Of a DNA stretch of 64,000 nucleotides, positions 32,722-45,374 are shown piece by piece (position 1 is the first letter of the stretch; each line of letters begins with the position of its first letter). Below the pieces are notes generated by a model, which saw nothing but the letters and a program-made list of their open reading frames with translations, was not told the origin of the DNA and searched no databases. The stretch is from Phaeoceros laevis (taxonomy: Eukaryota > Anthocerotophyta > Anthocerotopsida > Notothyladales). Location of the stretch: the NCBI GenBank assembly GCA_049999765.1, contig JBNGIQ010008344.1, forward strand, positions 40,460 to 104,459, read 5' to 3'. The position numbers were made by a program, and so were the translations under genes.

Positions 32722-34111
32722 AGATTCATGAGCAGCTGCTGTAGGCTATGAGCACAGCATGTTCACAGCCCTTGGCCGATGAATTCATAGCTACCAGACC
32801 AGGAGTGAACATTGTTGTGAGTTAGGGCTTGGAATTCATTCGCTCGTGCAGGACGTTCTCGTGACTGCATTAACTGTAACAGTACAGACAGCAAATGTGG
32901 AGCTGCACTGGCCCTTATTTATAGCACAACCAAGTTCCGACTGCACAATTCCAGCACTGTATGTACGCCCATGTCGTTGCTGTGCAGCTGCTATTAGATG
33001 CACGAGCCGTTACGGCTCCACATTCCATACATGTGTTGCTCTGCAGCTTCTCCTTCCTTCGAATAGCCGGCCGGTGTCAGATCCAAATGATGGTGCTCAC
33101 CTACTATTGTTCATGCTCCGCACGGTCCAGCGGGTCTCTACAGCTGTGTAAGTACTGAACACTTCAAACTCCTTGCTCCGCGGCTTTTTTTGTACGTGAT
33201 GGACACGTCCCGCCGGCCTCAAACGGAGCTATAGCTAAACAATGTCTTGTGATTGTGCCGGTTGATCTGTTTTGAACAGGAAGGTCATTAGAGAGCCGCG
33301 TGATCGGCAAGATCCCAGAGAGGGATTCCGCGCAGCCAAGCAAGGTTAAGGCTCCTGCAATGCGGATCTCCTTCACGCTTCAAGCGTGCCGCTTTCAATT
33401 TCACATCGTGTGAAGTGTTGTGCTTGCTGCCAAGCAGGCTCTCCGGCACCCTGAAGCGCTTCCACCAGCATCTAGAATATTCGCCAGTCCCCCTCGTCGA
33501 TCTGCGGCGCGTCAGTTGCAAGCTGGATGGACCACTGAAGTCGGAGCGGATGCTAAAGGGAAGCGGAAGGGCGGAAGGGAGGCGAAGGGAAGGGGAGCGG
33601 GGGGCAAGCGAAGACGGCGTGCGTAACCGAAACCAACCGCAATGGCTCCAGAAGGCGTAACCGAACGTGGAGCCGTAACGGCTCTCCCGTCGCTGACTTC
33701 TTGCTGCTGCCGGCCCAGCCGGGCGGTAACGCCCGCCGCGGTGTGCCGTTGCGGGTGAAGTCCCCAGCCCCGGGACACCAGATCAGCCGCGGTCACAGAC
33801 ACAGGTACCTGCGGCCTACTCTACATACCTAGAGTAGGCCCCCCTTCCACAGGTACCCCTGCTTTCTTGCCTTGTCTCGTCTATCCGTCTCTTTCAAGAG
33901 CTCTTCGTCCTTTCCACTTGGCGCAACCAGCTGCTGCCCAGGCCAAGTTCCGGCGCAGTCCCCTGCTTCCCTTCAAGCTTTGCTTGCTGCAGCTCCGTCT
34001 GCGGCTTTGCAGGGAAGGCATTTGCCTCATCATTGCCTGGAGGGGAAGGGGGAGAGGGGACGGGCTCCGGGACATGAGCCAGAGCTGGGAGGGAATTGGG
34101 TCTGCACGTCC
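32722..34111. other. Intergenic with an imperfect inverted repeat
   Basis: Contains the LTPG 3' flank and the long GC-rich leader of the helicase gene. At 33804-33857 an interrupted palindrome is seen: GGTACCTG + GGCCTACTCT answered by AGAGTAGGCC (33831-33840) and CAGGTACC (33850-33857). Several short ORFs without domains. Confidence 0.45.
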
Positions 34112-37100
34112 ATGACGGACTTCCCCCTGGGGAAGCTGCCACTGGATCCACAGGCGGAGGAGGAGAGGGAGAAGGAGGAAGGCATGGCCTGCTTCGAGGC
34201 GTGCGCCACCTCGCAGGCCTATCAGCACATGGAGCTCTCGGGCTACGACTACTTGGAGGGGCACAGTCTTGGGGGCCTGGAAGGCCTGGTGCTGCAGCTG
34301 GAGGGGGAGGGGAACCAGGGCCACTCCGCTTCTTCTTCCTCGCCGCATCGCACGGGAGCGGCCATGGAGCAAGATCACAGCTTCGACTCGCTCCAGGATT
34401 CCTGCTCCCAGCCGCTCTCGCTCTTCTACGGCGCCGGCGACGACGCCTACTACGGCGTGCACTTCAAGCGGCCCAGGCTCCAGCCCGAGGCTTACCCCGA
34501 GGACAGCATCCGCGACCGGGGCATGGCCGCCGTGGAGCTGAGGGAGAGAATAGCCAGCGCTAGCGTGGGGGGCTCCACCTGCGAGACGGGTGCCGAGCTG
34601 CTGACGGATGGCGCCAGCATGAGCTGCGGGCAGGGGGGTGCGGATGAGATGAGTTTCCGAGATTTCCCGCACCCTCGCCACGTTTGTGTTGTGTTCCCGT
34701 TCGCATCCACGCCCTCGGTCTCCAACAGTGCGCATTGCAGCAAGGTCTGTTGTCTTTCTGAGTGCTGTAGTTGGTTGCTAGAGGGATTCGTGCAGGCTGT
34801 CAAACTTACAGTGTTGGGTTGTTGTGTCGGATCGTGGCAGTGTTACTGCAACGCTTGTGAGCAAAGAGCGCCTTGCCGGCTCTGGGGGAGCGGGCTTCAC
34901 ACCGCAGACCACTGCAATGCCGCTGCGTCCTCCTGGTATTGGGCCACTCGAGGCCAGAAGGAGCTGGATGGGGCCGACTCGCAGGGGCAGTTGGGCAGGG
35001 CAGCCGGAATTGCGGGCGTGTCTCCACGCCCCAGCTCCATGAGTGGTCTGTCGCACGGTCTGTATGGCCCGTCATTCTGCTCCCTTGCAATGTGTGCGTG
35101 TAATGCAGGGGATGGCAGCGACCACAAATTGCTGCACGACGAGTCCCCGGACACAGAGTGCTTCTCTTCGTCGTGCCTCGGATCCTCGTCCATGGGTTTC
35201 ATACCTCGAGGGGATCCATCTTCCGATTGCCAGTCCGTTTCTTTCGTTGTCCTTCTGTTACCTGGTCTAGTTTTATCCTTGTGTTGTCAGGATTTTCTCT
35301 TGACAAATTCTAACGACAGAGACCTTTGTGCAGGTGGTTTGAGTTTGGAAGCGTCAGTGTCCCCATCAAGTCTCGTCATGCAGACAAGAACTTGGACGAT
35401 CTTGTTGGATCCGTAGATAGGTTTTCAACTGAGATATTCTCAAAAAGCTGCCCCTCAGCTGAATGTGGTGAGACTGCTTCCCTGTCTTGTCGTGGCCTTT
35501 GGATCCCCGGCTTTTGCATATCGTGACTTTGACAGTTTGGTGTGTGTTGTTTCGTTCATTGGTGGTTCAGGGGGTCCTGACAACAGATCTGAGCAGTTTC
35601 AGTACGTCGATGTAATTGGAGACGCCAGTGCTTCCTCGTCAGACATGCACCAGAATGATGGGATAATTCACAATTACGACGCTCTAATCAACGAGATCAT
35701 GTATGTATCACGAGCTCTCAATGTTTGCCTAGACTGGTTTGGCCTGACTGATGCGTCTCCTCCCATTAAAATGCAACTTTAAGAATACCTGAAACAGCAT
35801 ACTGCTGTATCTAGAGTGAACGCATCTAAGTCTGTGAACCCACTCAGGAAAATGAATGCTGCAGCACAATTGACTTTGTGCTGTGCACAAAAGTAGAAAA
35901 TGAACTCTTATCAACTGGTACAACATGGAATTAAAGAGGAAGACAAAAATTCCAGTACTAGTTACATGTGAAGTTTGCTTGTTTTCCAGGTTAAATGAAG
36001 CACAGGGTCAGCTTCAGGTCATCATGACTGTGATTCCTGATTCAGCTTACCAACATACTGGAACTGTTCATATTCGAATCTTCCTGAAGAAGGAAAGAGG
36101 GGAAGAAATAATCACATTAAAGGAGCTTCTGCAAGAACTATATCCTGATAACATGCCTCTACAAGAGTACCTGATGCAGGTGACACAGTAGAACTTAAAA
36201 TTGGAGAAGATAAACATAAGTAACAACAGAAAAGGAACATGAAGCATTTGTAACCATCAAACAAGTAAGTGCTAGTAGATACTACAATAACACTGTCGGC
36301 CATCTGAATTACGATACTAAACCTGCCTTTTCTACTGAGATGCAGGTTGAACAGATGCGGCGATGGGCTGAAAGCACGGATGACTGGGCTTCTTTTGCTG
36401 GGCTTTTGAAAGATCTGGAGAGTAATGGTTACAGCGAGGCAGAACAACCTCCAGGCCTGACTGTCCCCCTCAGACCCTACCAGAGACAGTCTCTGCAGTT
36501 TATGCTGGATGCAGAGCACAGAGAGGGGGGTCTTCTCAGTGTGAACTACCACAGACTTTCTGTCTCTGGGCAAACTGTGGCTCCGCTGCTTTACTCTGCC
36601 TCTCTTGGGCATCTAATGGATGCAAAGGAAGATGCGCCTGTCATCCGTGGTGGATTTCTATGCGAAGAGATGGGTCTTGGGAAGACAATTGAGGTTAGCT
36701 GACACTGGCCCTGCCTGTACATGGTTGAAATACGGTTACATTCCTACAGATATTGACAACCTTCCGTCCAACCACAGATTTTGGCCCTTATCCTTGCGAA
36801 TCCATGCTCTCTTGAAAGATGTACAGCAGTACCCGCTTTTTCTAGAGGGACACTGAGTAAGTTCACGTCACTAAGACATTCGTCTTTTCCTGCTTGGACC
36901 AATGGATGCCTGTTTCGAAGCCTAACAGATTAACACCATTTGCAATTCTCAGTTGTGTGCCCAGTTTCCATCGTTGGACAATGGGCTAATGAAGTCAAGA
37001 GCAAGTTGGCAGCAAATCTCAGCATATACATGTACCATGGGTCAAAGAGGTACTTATTGCAAGTACTGCCCAAGTTAAATCAACAGCCTGCTCTTGCTGG

Positions 37101-40100
37101 CGTATGTTGATCAATATATGTGTTTGGCAACGCTGGCAGGATACGTGACCCCAAGAAGCTAGCTAAATTTGATATTGTAAGTGCTGATCAAATCTTGCTT
37201 CCCTAGGGACATTGTTTAGTCAACAAACTTGCTGCAAAACCCATTGGTATGCAATTTTTTGCAAAGACTGAGAGATCCTGTCTGTAGGTAATTACAACAT
37301 ATGCAACTCTCGGAAGTGACTTCAGCAAAGCAACACAAGCTACAAGGCATGGAGCTGGATTTGCAGAGCAATTTTGTCCCCTGCTGACTGTGAACTGGTG
37401 GAGAGTAGTTCTGGACGAATCTCACACTGTAAGTTCTGCATTTAATTTGGGTCCGTTCAGGTCCCAGTTACCTCTCTTAGCTAACGGGTCTTCACTGCAA
37501 CCAAAAAATTGATTCTGAAGGTCAAGGATCCTGCGCCTCTACATTCTAGAGCATGTGCAAAGCTAAAGGCTGATAGGCGTTGGTGCTGCACGGGAACACC
37601 AATCAACACCAGCATCTACGACCTTTATGGCCAGGTACGTTGTACTCAAAAGAAAAGAGCTTGAGCATGATCTTGAAGTAGACTTTGAAGTCTTTTTTTG
37701 TAAAGACTTGAATCATCGTCCACTTCCCAATAAGCTCAGCACTTCAGAAAAATGCACAAACTTCTGTAACAAGTGAACATTGAAAGACACATAGGTCACT
37801 ATTATGAAGCTTCCTCTGAACTACCTAGCTGATGTCATGAGCATTTCTACTGCTCCCAAAGGGTTCTTTATCAACCAAAACTCACATCCAAAATTCGAAG
37901 ATTGTCATTATTGGCTCGGAGTTTATTAACTACCTAGTTCTGATTTATGATTTAACCCAAGGACATCAGTAAGAAAGTGGCTGGACCCATGCGGTGCAGT
38001 TCCTGTTCCTGAAGCTGGAGCCACTGGATAACAAAGGAATATTCCGAAGGAGAGTTGGTCGGCCTTACGAACGACATTGTAAGAGTGATGATCAGACTGT
38101 TCTCTTGTGGACTTTGAATAAGGTGAGACTGAGCCAGGTTTGCTTGCTAATATTTGAAGATAACCCATTTTGAAATTGAGAGAACTCTTGGTTGAATCTT
38201 GAAATTGAAACAACTCTTGGCTTGAACTCGTCTATTAAGTACATCTTACATTAGATGGCCCCTCACCAACTGATTTGCTGTTACAATATCACCTCATGCT
38301 CTCGTGACCTGAGCCCGTTGGTCACTTACCAGATGATGATCCGGCATACAAAGCAGCAGAAGTTCAATGGAAGGGAGCTTCTGAGACTGCCCCCTAAAAC
38401 TGAACAAGACATTCCAGTGAGGTTTACTGTAGAGGAACGCACTGCTTATGAGACTGTCTATCAGAAGGTGATCACAAAGTTTGAAGAGTTTCGGTGCTGG
38501 GGCCCCACTGTAGTGAGCAAGAACATCCTACAGATTATGTCTCTTCTCCTACCTCTGCGGAGGTATGCACACTTGCTGAGAATTTGAATTGAACTTTGAC
38601 ATACTTAATCTCAGCATTCTTTAAAAGCTGAAGTCTGATCAGTTGTAACCATATAGCTTGCTTGCTTTTCAAGCTCCATAAGTCTTTTGCTTCGGTGAAA
38701 TATTTGACTTTGAAGTTTCGGTTACTAGAAGTGCATTTATGTAATCTATGCGGTATGGTTTCACCGTGGTATATGGCATTCCTGTTCAGCTGAAATAGGT
38801 GGTTGCTTATGCTTTCCTTGCAGGCTTTGCAGTGGGGGATTCATCTCAGATCTTGAGCTTAACATGCATCACAAGAACGAGCCACACAATGGAGCAGCGC
38901 TGGACTTTGGAGCTGGGAACTCGCCTAGTTTGACAAGTAATGAAGCAAGCCTCGGAGATGTTGAAGGAGAGTGCGGAATCTGCTTTGAACTAATGGAATG
39001 CCCAACAAAGACTCCTTGTGGCCACTGGTAACTCGGCCCTGATATCACTCACGTAGTTTGCTGATTTTTTCAAAGGCTCGCGCTTTTCTTGTCAAGAAAT
39101 GCTTTCATTTCATTTCTTGCTCAGCAGTCCATTTCTTCTCTAGAAAATCTTTTCTTTTCTCATGGTTTCACGTTGCCTATTTCGCTTGGAGATTCACGTA
39201 TTTTCGATGCACTCAGGTTCTGCTGTGAATGCGTGGTTTCGGCAATTGGAATTGGCTCAGAGGCGTGCCCAGTATGTCAAATTCCAGTCACAGCATCCCA
39301 GCTGATCAGGCATCAGCCTAAAGTGAAAGATCAAGCAGGGCCTCTTCTGGATCTTGCCTCCCTGGATGAACTTGCTCCTTTCTCTACTAGCAGACTAGAA
39401 GAGTCTGACGCCATGAAGGGGGTTCAAATGGATTCAAAACTGAAAGTTCTACTAGCAGATCTAGCAAAAATAAGGCAGGAAAACGAGGGAGCCAAGGTAA
39501 AGTCCTGATCATTGCTAAAACATGTGGAAAGGCTACTAGGCCGCTTGTCGCCTCTTGGTCTCTGACTAATTCAAACGCTTACAAAATGGTTTTTTTTAGG
39601 TGCTCATCTTCAGCCAATTCATGCAAACAATTGCCTGGTTGAAGACTGAATTCAAGAAGCAGGGTGTCAACTATCGCTTCATAAGTGGGGACATGCCTAT
39701 GAAGAAGCGTGCCCAGGCAATAGAAGCGTTTCAAAAGGTCTCCAGTCTCTCACCTAACTGCAGTGTATGAATCAAGCATCCTAATCAAGAAAGGGGACCT
39801 TAATCTGGTAGTTGATGTCTTTCGCAGGATCCACCAACAACGGTTTTCCTACTGTCCATTCGAACTGGAGCGGTTGGCATCACGCTTACGGCAGCTTCTC
39901 ATGTTTACATGGTTAGCGTTCATTTGTCCCAGCTGCTAGTATTAGTCATTTTGTACCGCCTCCTTAGTTACGTTCAGCTCTCTCACTAATCTGACAAAAG
40001 GTCTTTCTTGCTTTCTTGATATGGGTGGTGACGCTGGATAAACCATCAGCTGGAGCCATGCCTAAATCCAGCAGTAAGTATAATCTTTGATTGGGGAACC

Positions 40101-40659
40101 CAATCTTGTATTTTTTGCCTGGTCGCACGAGAACCTTCGAAAACCATGTATAGACGCATTAAACAGCACTGTTCCTCCAAAGCTGAATATGCTGTTGTTA
40201 CTCTGCAGCTTGAGGAGCAAGCTGTTGGTCGCTGCTGGAGGATGGGGCAGGAGCGACCGGTGATCATCAAGAGGTAGTTTGAATGAGACTTCTTTTACAG
40301 ACTGGAAATTGTGTAACCGACAGTGACGATGGGATTTCAACAGTGCCTTCCGTGTCATCGCTGCAGACTTTTTGTAGAGAATTCAGTGGAGGCCAACATT
40401 TTAAAGCTTCTTCGGGCTCGGTCATCCCAAGGCTGCTTCTCAGGCTCTCAAGATTCGGATTCGACAAGCAGGTTCCTTCTAAACCTTTATTTGCCGAAGG
40501 CCCCCTTTTATTCCGCCTGGTTGGCTTCCCAACTGACATGGTGCCTACTGCTTTGACAGACCGAAGAGCACCAAGAATGGTGCTGGAGATGTTGCTGGAT
40601 GCCTCAGAACAGACAAACAAAATTTAAGACTCAACGAGTTTGAAATTTTGTTCTCGTGA
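34112..40659 (+). CDS. SNF2-family ATPase with RING finger (RAD5/RAD16/HLTF-like helicase)
   Basis: About 20 exons. Solid ones: 34112-34744, 34841-35045, one starting 35109, 35334-35467, 35571-35700, 35990-36179, 36346-36693, 36778-36856, 36953-37049, 37140-37176, 37288-37428, 37521-37634, 38000-38122, 38333-38562, 38824-39027, 39217-39496, 39600-39737, 39828-39911, 40050-40073, 40209-40273, 40367-40471, 40560-40659; only the donor after 35109 is unresolved. The N-terminus has an acidic region and a Cys motif, CYCNACEQRAPC...DHC, split across exons 1/2. SNF2 motifs follow: LRPYQRQSLQFML, EEMGLGKTIE, VLDESHT (Walker B), CCTGTPI, and MMIRHTK. A RING finger (CGICFELM...CGHW, CCEC, CPVC) sits between the two RecA lobes, then LIFSQF, LLSIRTGAVGITLTAAS and GRCWRMGQ. 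This layout is that of RAD5-like enzymes, which combine DNA translocation and ubiquitin ligation in repair or silencing. No HIRAN domain is seen. Confidence 0.9.
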
Positions 40660-41654
40660 TCTATGCGTTTCCGCTGGTCCAGCAATGACACTGTTGACCA
40701 GCACATTGTTTGCAGTGGCTGTATTCTTTTCGGCGAGGAACGCCACCAATGTGCAAGCCAGACACCTGGTGGCTTCTCTAGCCAGCGGCCCGCTCGATTC
40801 TTCCAGGTTAACCAGAGTAATCCATATTCTTGTAAATACGACAGCGATTTGCAGACGTTTTATCCTGCAATAAATAAAAGTCTGGATTGAACTTAGAAAG
40901 TAGTAAAGTACTATCCGGAACCGACCGAAAACACTTTTAGGCCGTCCTTGTTCTTATTCGGAACGCTAAAATTGGTGGCAGGCAGGTCTTTTGCATGCGA
41001 GAGTCTACTGGCCTGGCACTGTAATGCGTGCCCCAAGGCTCAGCTTCCAGATCAAGCTTGCGGCTGGCCCTGCATCTTCGCGGTAGCGACTAGTCTGAAT
41101 CCCGCCGTGACGGTTACAAGTCAGGTGCTGGCACAGTCCCGCTCTGATCTCTGTACCAAATGAAGCTTGTTCGAGGGGTTGGTTGCCATGGCCAGCACCT
41201 TGGAGGGTTTGCGTATTTGCATGCGATGGTAGTGCGGTGCAAGTGCTTGATTGCGTTCGGCTGGATAAGGAGTGAGTGTTTCGTTTATTGGCGCGATGCC
41301 CTAAGAGTGCCCATCTTCTTAGATCGGAAGGATTGCCTGAGGCGTGAGAGTGTCTTAGTGAGGAGAACCAAGATCTGGTTTCCTGGTAGAATGCTCACAT
41401 ATAGAATGTGGTGAAATAGGGTTCCGCGGCTCGTAGCTATGGGAAATCCAAGGTGCATTGTCTGTTATGCTGCCTCAGATAACTCGTCAAGGCTCTTCGA
41501 ATCGACTGAGGGATTGGAATGTTGTAGTTGTTCTCAATGCTCTGTGCCTGAAGTGGTTATGTGGCGGTGCAGCTTCAGACCACATCTCAGTAGTGGAGGC
41601 AGCGCCTTAGGAGAATCTGGTTCCTCCTGCTTCGGTTTCGGCACAGGCAGCACA
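40660..41654. other. Intergenic: helicase 3' flank and COX5b leader
   Basis: AATAAATAAA at 40870-40879 is a likely polyadenylation signal of the helicase. The frame upstream of COX5b is open from 41439, but this stretch is not conserved-looking and is taken as 5' UTR. Confidence 0.45.
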
Positions 41655-42173
41655 ATGTCAAGGTTTCTCGGCAGGCTTGTCCGGCAGGGTTCGGTTTTCC
41701 GCGGCAACACCGCCGCTTCTTTCGTTGCACCATCTAAAGGGAGCTCCGTGCGCGAGCTTCCTTGGCCTTTGAGATCGGGATCTGAGCGATGTTTTTCGAC
41801 GGGGACATGGCTGCATGGGAGCCCTGTGTTGATGAGTGCTGCCAAGAAAAGTGATTCTTCCTCTCTGAGCGACCGAAGCGTGCAACATGCCACTGGACTG
41901 GAGCGTGAGGAATTGGAGGCTGAGCTTCGGGGTGAACACCGTTTTGATATGGAGCCTCCCCGCGGCCCGTTTGGCACGAAGGATGCTCCAGCTATCATTC
42001 CTTCGGCCTTTGATGAACGAATTGTTGGTTGCTCAGGTGGTGTGGGTGAAGACGAGCATGATGTTGTTTGGTTCAAGCTGCGGAAGGGAGAGAACTATGA
42101 ATGCCCTGTTTGCACTCAGGTATTTCAGTTGAAGACTATCGGTGAAGGCGGTCGGCCTGGAGGCCATCATTGA
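41655..42173 (+). CDS. COX5B: Cytochrome c oxidase subunit 5b, mitochondrial
   Basis: The ATG at 41655 opens 172 residues. Residues 1 to about 60 are Arg/Ser-rich without acidic residues (RFLGRLVRQGSVFRG), a mitochondrial presequence. The C-terminal half has the subunit's signature: MEPPRGPFGTKDAPAIIPSA, ERIVGCSGGVGEDEHDVVWF, KGENYECPVC and FQL...GRPGGHH. The Cys of IVGC and the CPVC pair are zinc ligands; a bacterial-type fourth position is replaced as in plant homologues. The protein is a nuclear-encoded matrix-facing subunit of respiratory complex IV. No intron in the coding part. The frame is open further upstream to 41439, but the presequence supports the internal start. AATAAAT follows at 42413. 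Confidence 0.95.
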   Translation: MSRFLGRLVRQGSVFRGNTAASFVAPSKGSSVRELPWPLRSGSERCFSTGTWLHGSPVLMSAAKKSDSSSLSDRSVQHATGLEREELEAELRGEHRFDMEPPRGPFGTKDAPAIIPSAFDERIVGCSGGVGEDEHDVVWFKLRKGENYECPVCTQVFQLKTIGEGGRPGGHH

Positions 42174-42847
42174 GTGCCTGTGGAAGAGGGGAAGTTATGC
42201 TGTAGCAGATGGAAGGGAGATTGGTGGGGAAGTCTAAGCTCACGTGGCCTGCGCTCTCCATTTGATTTTTTTACAAGCGGATGGCATATTTTCATTCTGC
42301 TCCTTGGTTCAGTTTCCAAGTTCGAACTTCGGCTTTGCACGCTCCCTTCTGCGTCATCTACAGGCAGGGTTATTTTTTGGGCTTAAAGTCTGAAGTAGAT
42401 GTCCATATTTTGAATAAATATGGCTGTCCTCTTTCCATGATACTTTTTAGCTGAACTCCCAGAGCCAAGGTAGCAAGATTTTGATGAGGGGTACAGTGGT
42501 ACTGAGCTGATGCTCAAAGCTTTCCGGCTAGGTTGGATTGTCTTGATAGCATGCGTTGTACCTGTCTTATGCGTCTCGATTCACCTCATTACATGCAGAA
42601 AAATGGACTAGCAAACAGTATTTGTAGTAGTGCCTATCCAGTAATGTTCAGGTTCGGTGTAGGTGAAAAGTTGCAGTATGACTGTTCAGCTGCCGAGCCG
42701 CAGAAGTTGTTTGCCAACACGGAATTTGGCTTGCGTACGAATTGGCGAGAACCGTCAATATATGCCGCACAGAGCACATGGATGTTCGCACAGGCTAAAT
42801 GGTCTCTGTTTATCATATTGGAGCATTCATAAATCACGGAATGGTTG
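42174..42847. other. Intergenic, convergent 3' ends of COX5b and the ARM gene
   Basis: Holds the COX5b 3' UTR with a polyadenylation-type signal at 42413 and the end of the opposing ARM-repeat gene. No gene supported. Confidence 0.4.
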
Positions 42848-45374
42848 TCAGCAGCAGTTCTCCAGAGCCCTCTTTGCTTGTGTTCGTACGGAATGGGAAC
42901 TTGAATGCCTGAGCTGCTTCAGTGTGGAAATTGCCCCTGCCTGCCTGATACTTTCCCTTGTCTCATCGCAGAAGGCCAAGTTAGCAATTGCACCTGCTGC
43001 GTACTCCTGGACAATGCTAGACATGCTCTTCAGCAGTATGACCAGATTCCGTATTGCACCCTCCGTATTCGCAATGGCTCGACCATTCTCATCTGTGACT
43101 GATAGATTGTACAGGGCACCTGCAGCATTTTGATGAACCAAAGTAGAGGTTGACTCAAGCAGCGCAACCAGCCTCCGTAGGACCATGCTCAGGTTGGAGA
43201 TGGTCCTTCGGTTGGATGTATTGTAAGAGAGGTTCATTAGAGCCCCAGCTGCTTTCTCCTGAACAAGTGTCGAGTCCGAGGCCAGAAGTTGCACCAGTCT
43301 TTCCAGGGCTCCAGGAACTGCTCCAATTATAAGCTTGTTCTTGGTGTTGGTGTTGGAGATGTTCCACAGTGCACTCGCCGCATTTGCTTGAGCACCAAGA
43401 GAGTCTAGGAACAACAGTGCAGCAAGCTTCTCAATGGCGCCATCCTCCTGCGCAATGCGCTTCCTGTTGTCCATGTTGAAAGACAAGCTCTCCAAAACCT
43501 TGACGGCACTCTCCTGCACGCTAACAACAGAGGAATCTAGCATAGCAACCAGCCTTGAGATGGACGAGGTCTGCGCTGCAATTATTACTTCGTTCTCATC
43601 AGGTATGGAAAACCTCCATAAGGTTACGGCAGCCTTCTCCTGGACGAGGTGGGATGGTGAGAACAAGAGGCTCACAAGTCGGAGGACTGCACCCTCTGCT
43701 ACTGCAACTTGCATAAGACCAGCAGGAAACTTCTGCAAGACATCCAGTCCTTTCAGCTGATCTGCCTCGTTGTTTGACTCAAGTGATGCCACTGCCCAAC
43801 CGACTACACCTGCTGTGGGCAAGTCCTCCAACTTTCTTGCTGCCTGCAAAAAGACATGCAGAATCATTGAACATTCACTGGTGACTGCTGGACGACGATG
43901 ACGGTGATGGGCGTGATTCACAATCATACCTGCTTCCGAGAGCATGGAATTTGGTTGAGCTCCACTGCATCCAAAAGGGCCAAAAGCTTTTCAGAAATAC
44001 GAACTGTGTCCGTGATTTTTGCTCGGAAAGCCTTCTCCCTGCAGAGATTCTGTAAAGTCGCTGCAGCACAGAACTGAACTGCAGGAGAAGGAGAACCGAT
44101 GAGCTTCACAAACTGCTCAGCAGCCCCCGGGTAAGCTGCAATAATCAGTCGATGCTGCGGCACAGCACAGAGCTCCCACAGCACGCCCACTGCACTCGCC
44201 TGCACTCTGGGAGAGGAATCGGTTAGAAGCTGCATGAGCTTCGGAATTATCCCTGGGAGAGCAAACCTGCCGATGTCTATGGTATCGTTGTTCCTCATCA
44301 GAGCCCGCACAATGGCAACTGCACCATGCTGGACTTCACCAGAGGCAGAGACTATAATCGACCCTAGTTGCTCCAAAGCACCTGTAGTAGTGCAGATTTT
44401 CTCCCTCGTCTCGACGTCGGATGCCAGGTTCTGAAGGTTGGCCATTGACTGCTTCTGGACTGTCTGGGAGGGGCAGCTGAGGAGATGCACCAGTGCTTCT
44501 AGTCCGCCAACCCTGCAGAAATGCTCCAGCTCGTCCATGGTGAACGACTTGTACAAGGTGGAACCCATGTTGTACTTGTTTGCCCTCAGCTTGGCTACCA
44601 GCTTGAGGATCCGCCTGGGGCAGGGTTGCGGTGCTGGGTTCTCCAGATCCTGCAGACACTCCTTGAGCTTGAGAAGCGGGTCGTCAGAAGAGACATTGCT
44701 AATCCGCCGGGGCTGTTGTGGCTCTTTTAAGTCACTCTCAGGTCCTCCCCCGGGCTTTGTCATCTGATGAGTGTTACAGTACGTATTGTACAGAGAAACA
44801 GCGTGGCGAATTCGGTTCCTAGCATCCGCCAGCCGGCGACTGAGAGTTCTGGCTTGCAGGATGTGGATGTTAGCCAGTATGTAGTCATCCAAAGCTCCTC
44901 TAGCTTCCTCCAGTGCTTTGCACATAAGCTGCACCACTCGGAAGAAATTTCTGTCGAAAAGACTGTTCCCAGTATTGAGAGCTGGCAGCACTTCTGCTAC
45001 AACCGAGGGAAGAAACCGAAGGTCCGTCTGCAGCTCCCATGCTACTTGGTCCTTGATCTTGGCTTCGTCGATGAGAGCATCAACCTGGTTGTACAAGCTA
45101 ATGAGCGTACTCACCACGGCAGAGATAGCCGCCACTTCAGAAGGGTCTCGCACGTCTGCAGCAACATCCAGCAAACATTAGCAGCAGGCGGTTTCCTGAG
45201 GAGCAGAGAGTGACCACACCAGTATGTGGGCAGTCGATAGAAATTCAATCACTCACCGAAGCTGGCATAGCCCTGAATGGCATCATCATCGAAGTGATGG
45301 CCCTTTGGCCTGATTTTGGGTGACTCATACACATGGAGAGACGGAGAACGCAGTCGACCGAACAGGAAACTCAT
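42848..45374 (-). CDS. Armadillo-repeat protein
   Basis: Three exons on minus, 45374-45257, 45155-43930 and 43843-42848, give 779 residues with consistent phase. The short first exon begins MSFLFGRLRSPSLH and joins ...QGYASF to DVRDPSEVAA. Residues about 45-170 are helical (VVSTLISLYNQVDALIDEA) with a basic linker. Two blocks of ARM repeats follow, separated by the last intron: for example LVHLLSCPSQTVQKQSMANL, LMQLLTDSSPRVQASAVGVL, LVAMLDSSVVSVQESAVKVL, LVQLLASDSTLVQEKAAGAL and LVILLKSMSSIVQEYAAGAI, each 41-42 residues. ARM solenoids bind partner proteins. There is no U-box, kinase or BTB domain, so it is a stand-alone scaffold; the function is unknown. In the middle exon, the in-frame start seen by a naive ORF search is intronic. 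Confidence 0.9.

Noticed and set aside
33881-34735. 284-codon minus ORF opposite the helicase exon 1
   Set aside because: Arg/Gly/Leu-rich shadow of a GC-rich exon on the other strand; no domain.
33872-35416. 514-codon plus ORF spanning the start of the helicase gene
   Set aside because: It reads through introns. Only 34112-34744 and 34841-35045 join to the conserved CYC..C motif, and the first part is untranslated leader.
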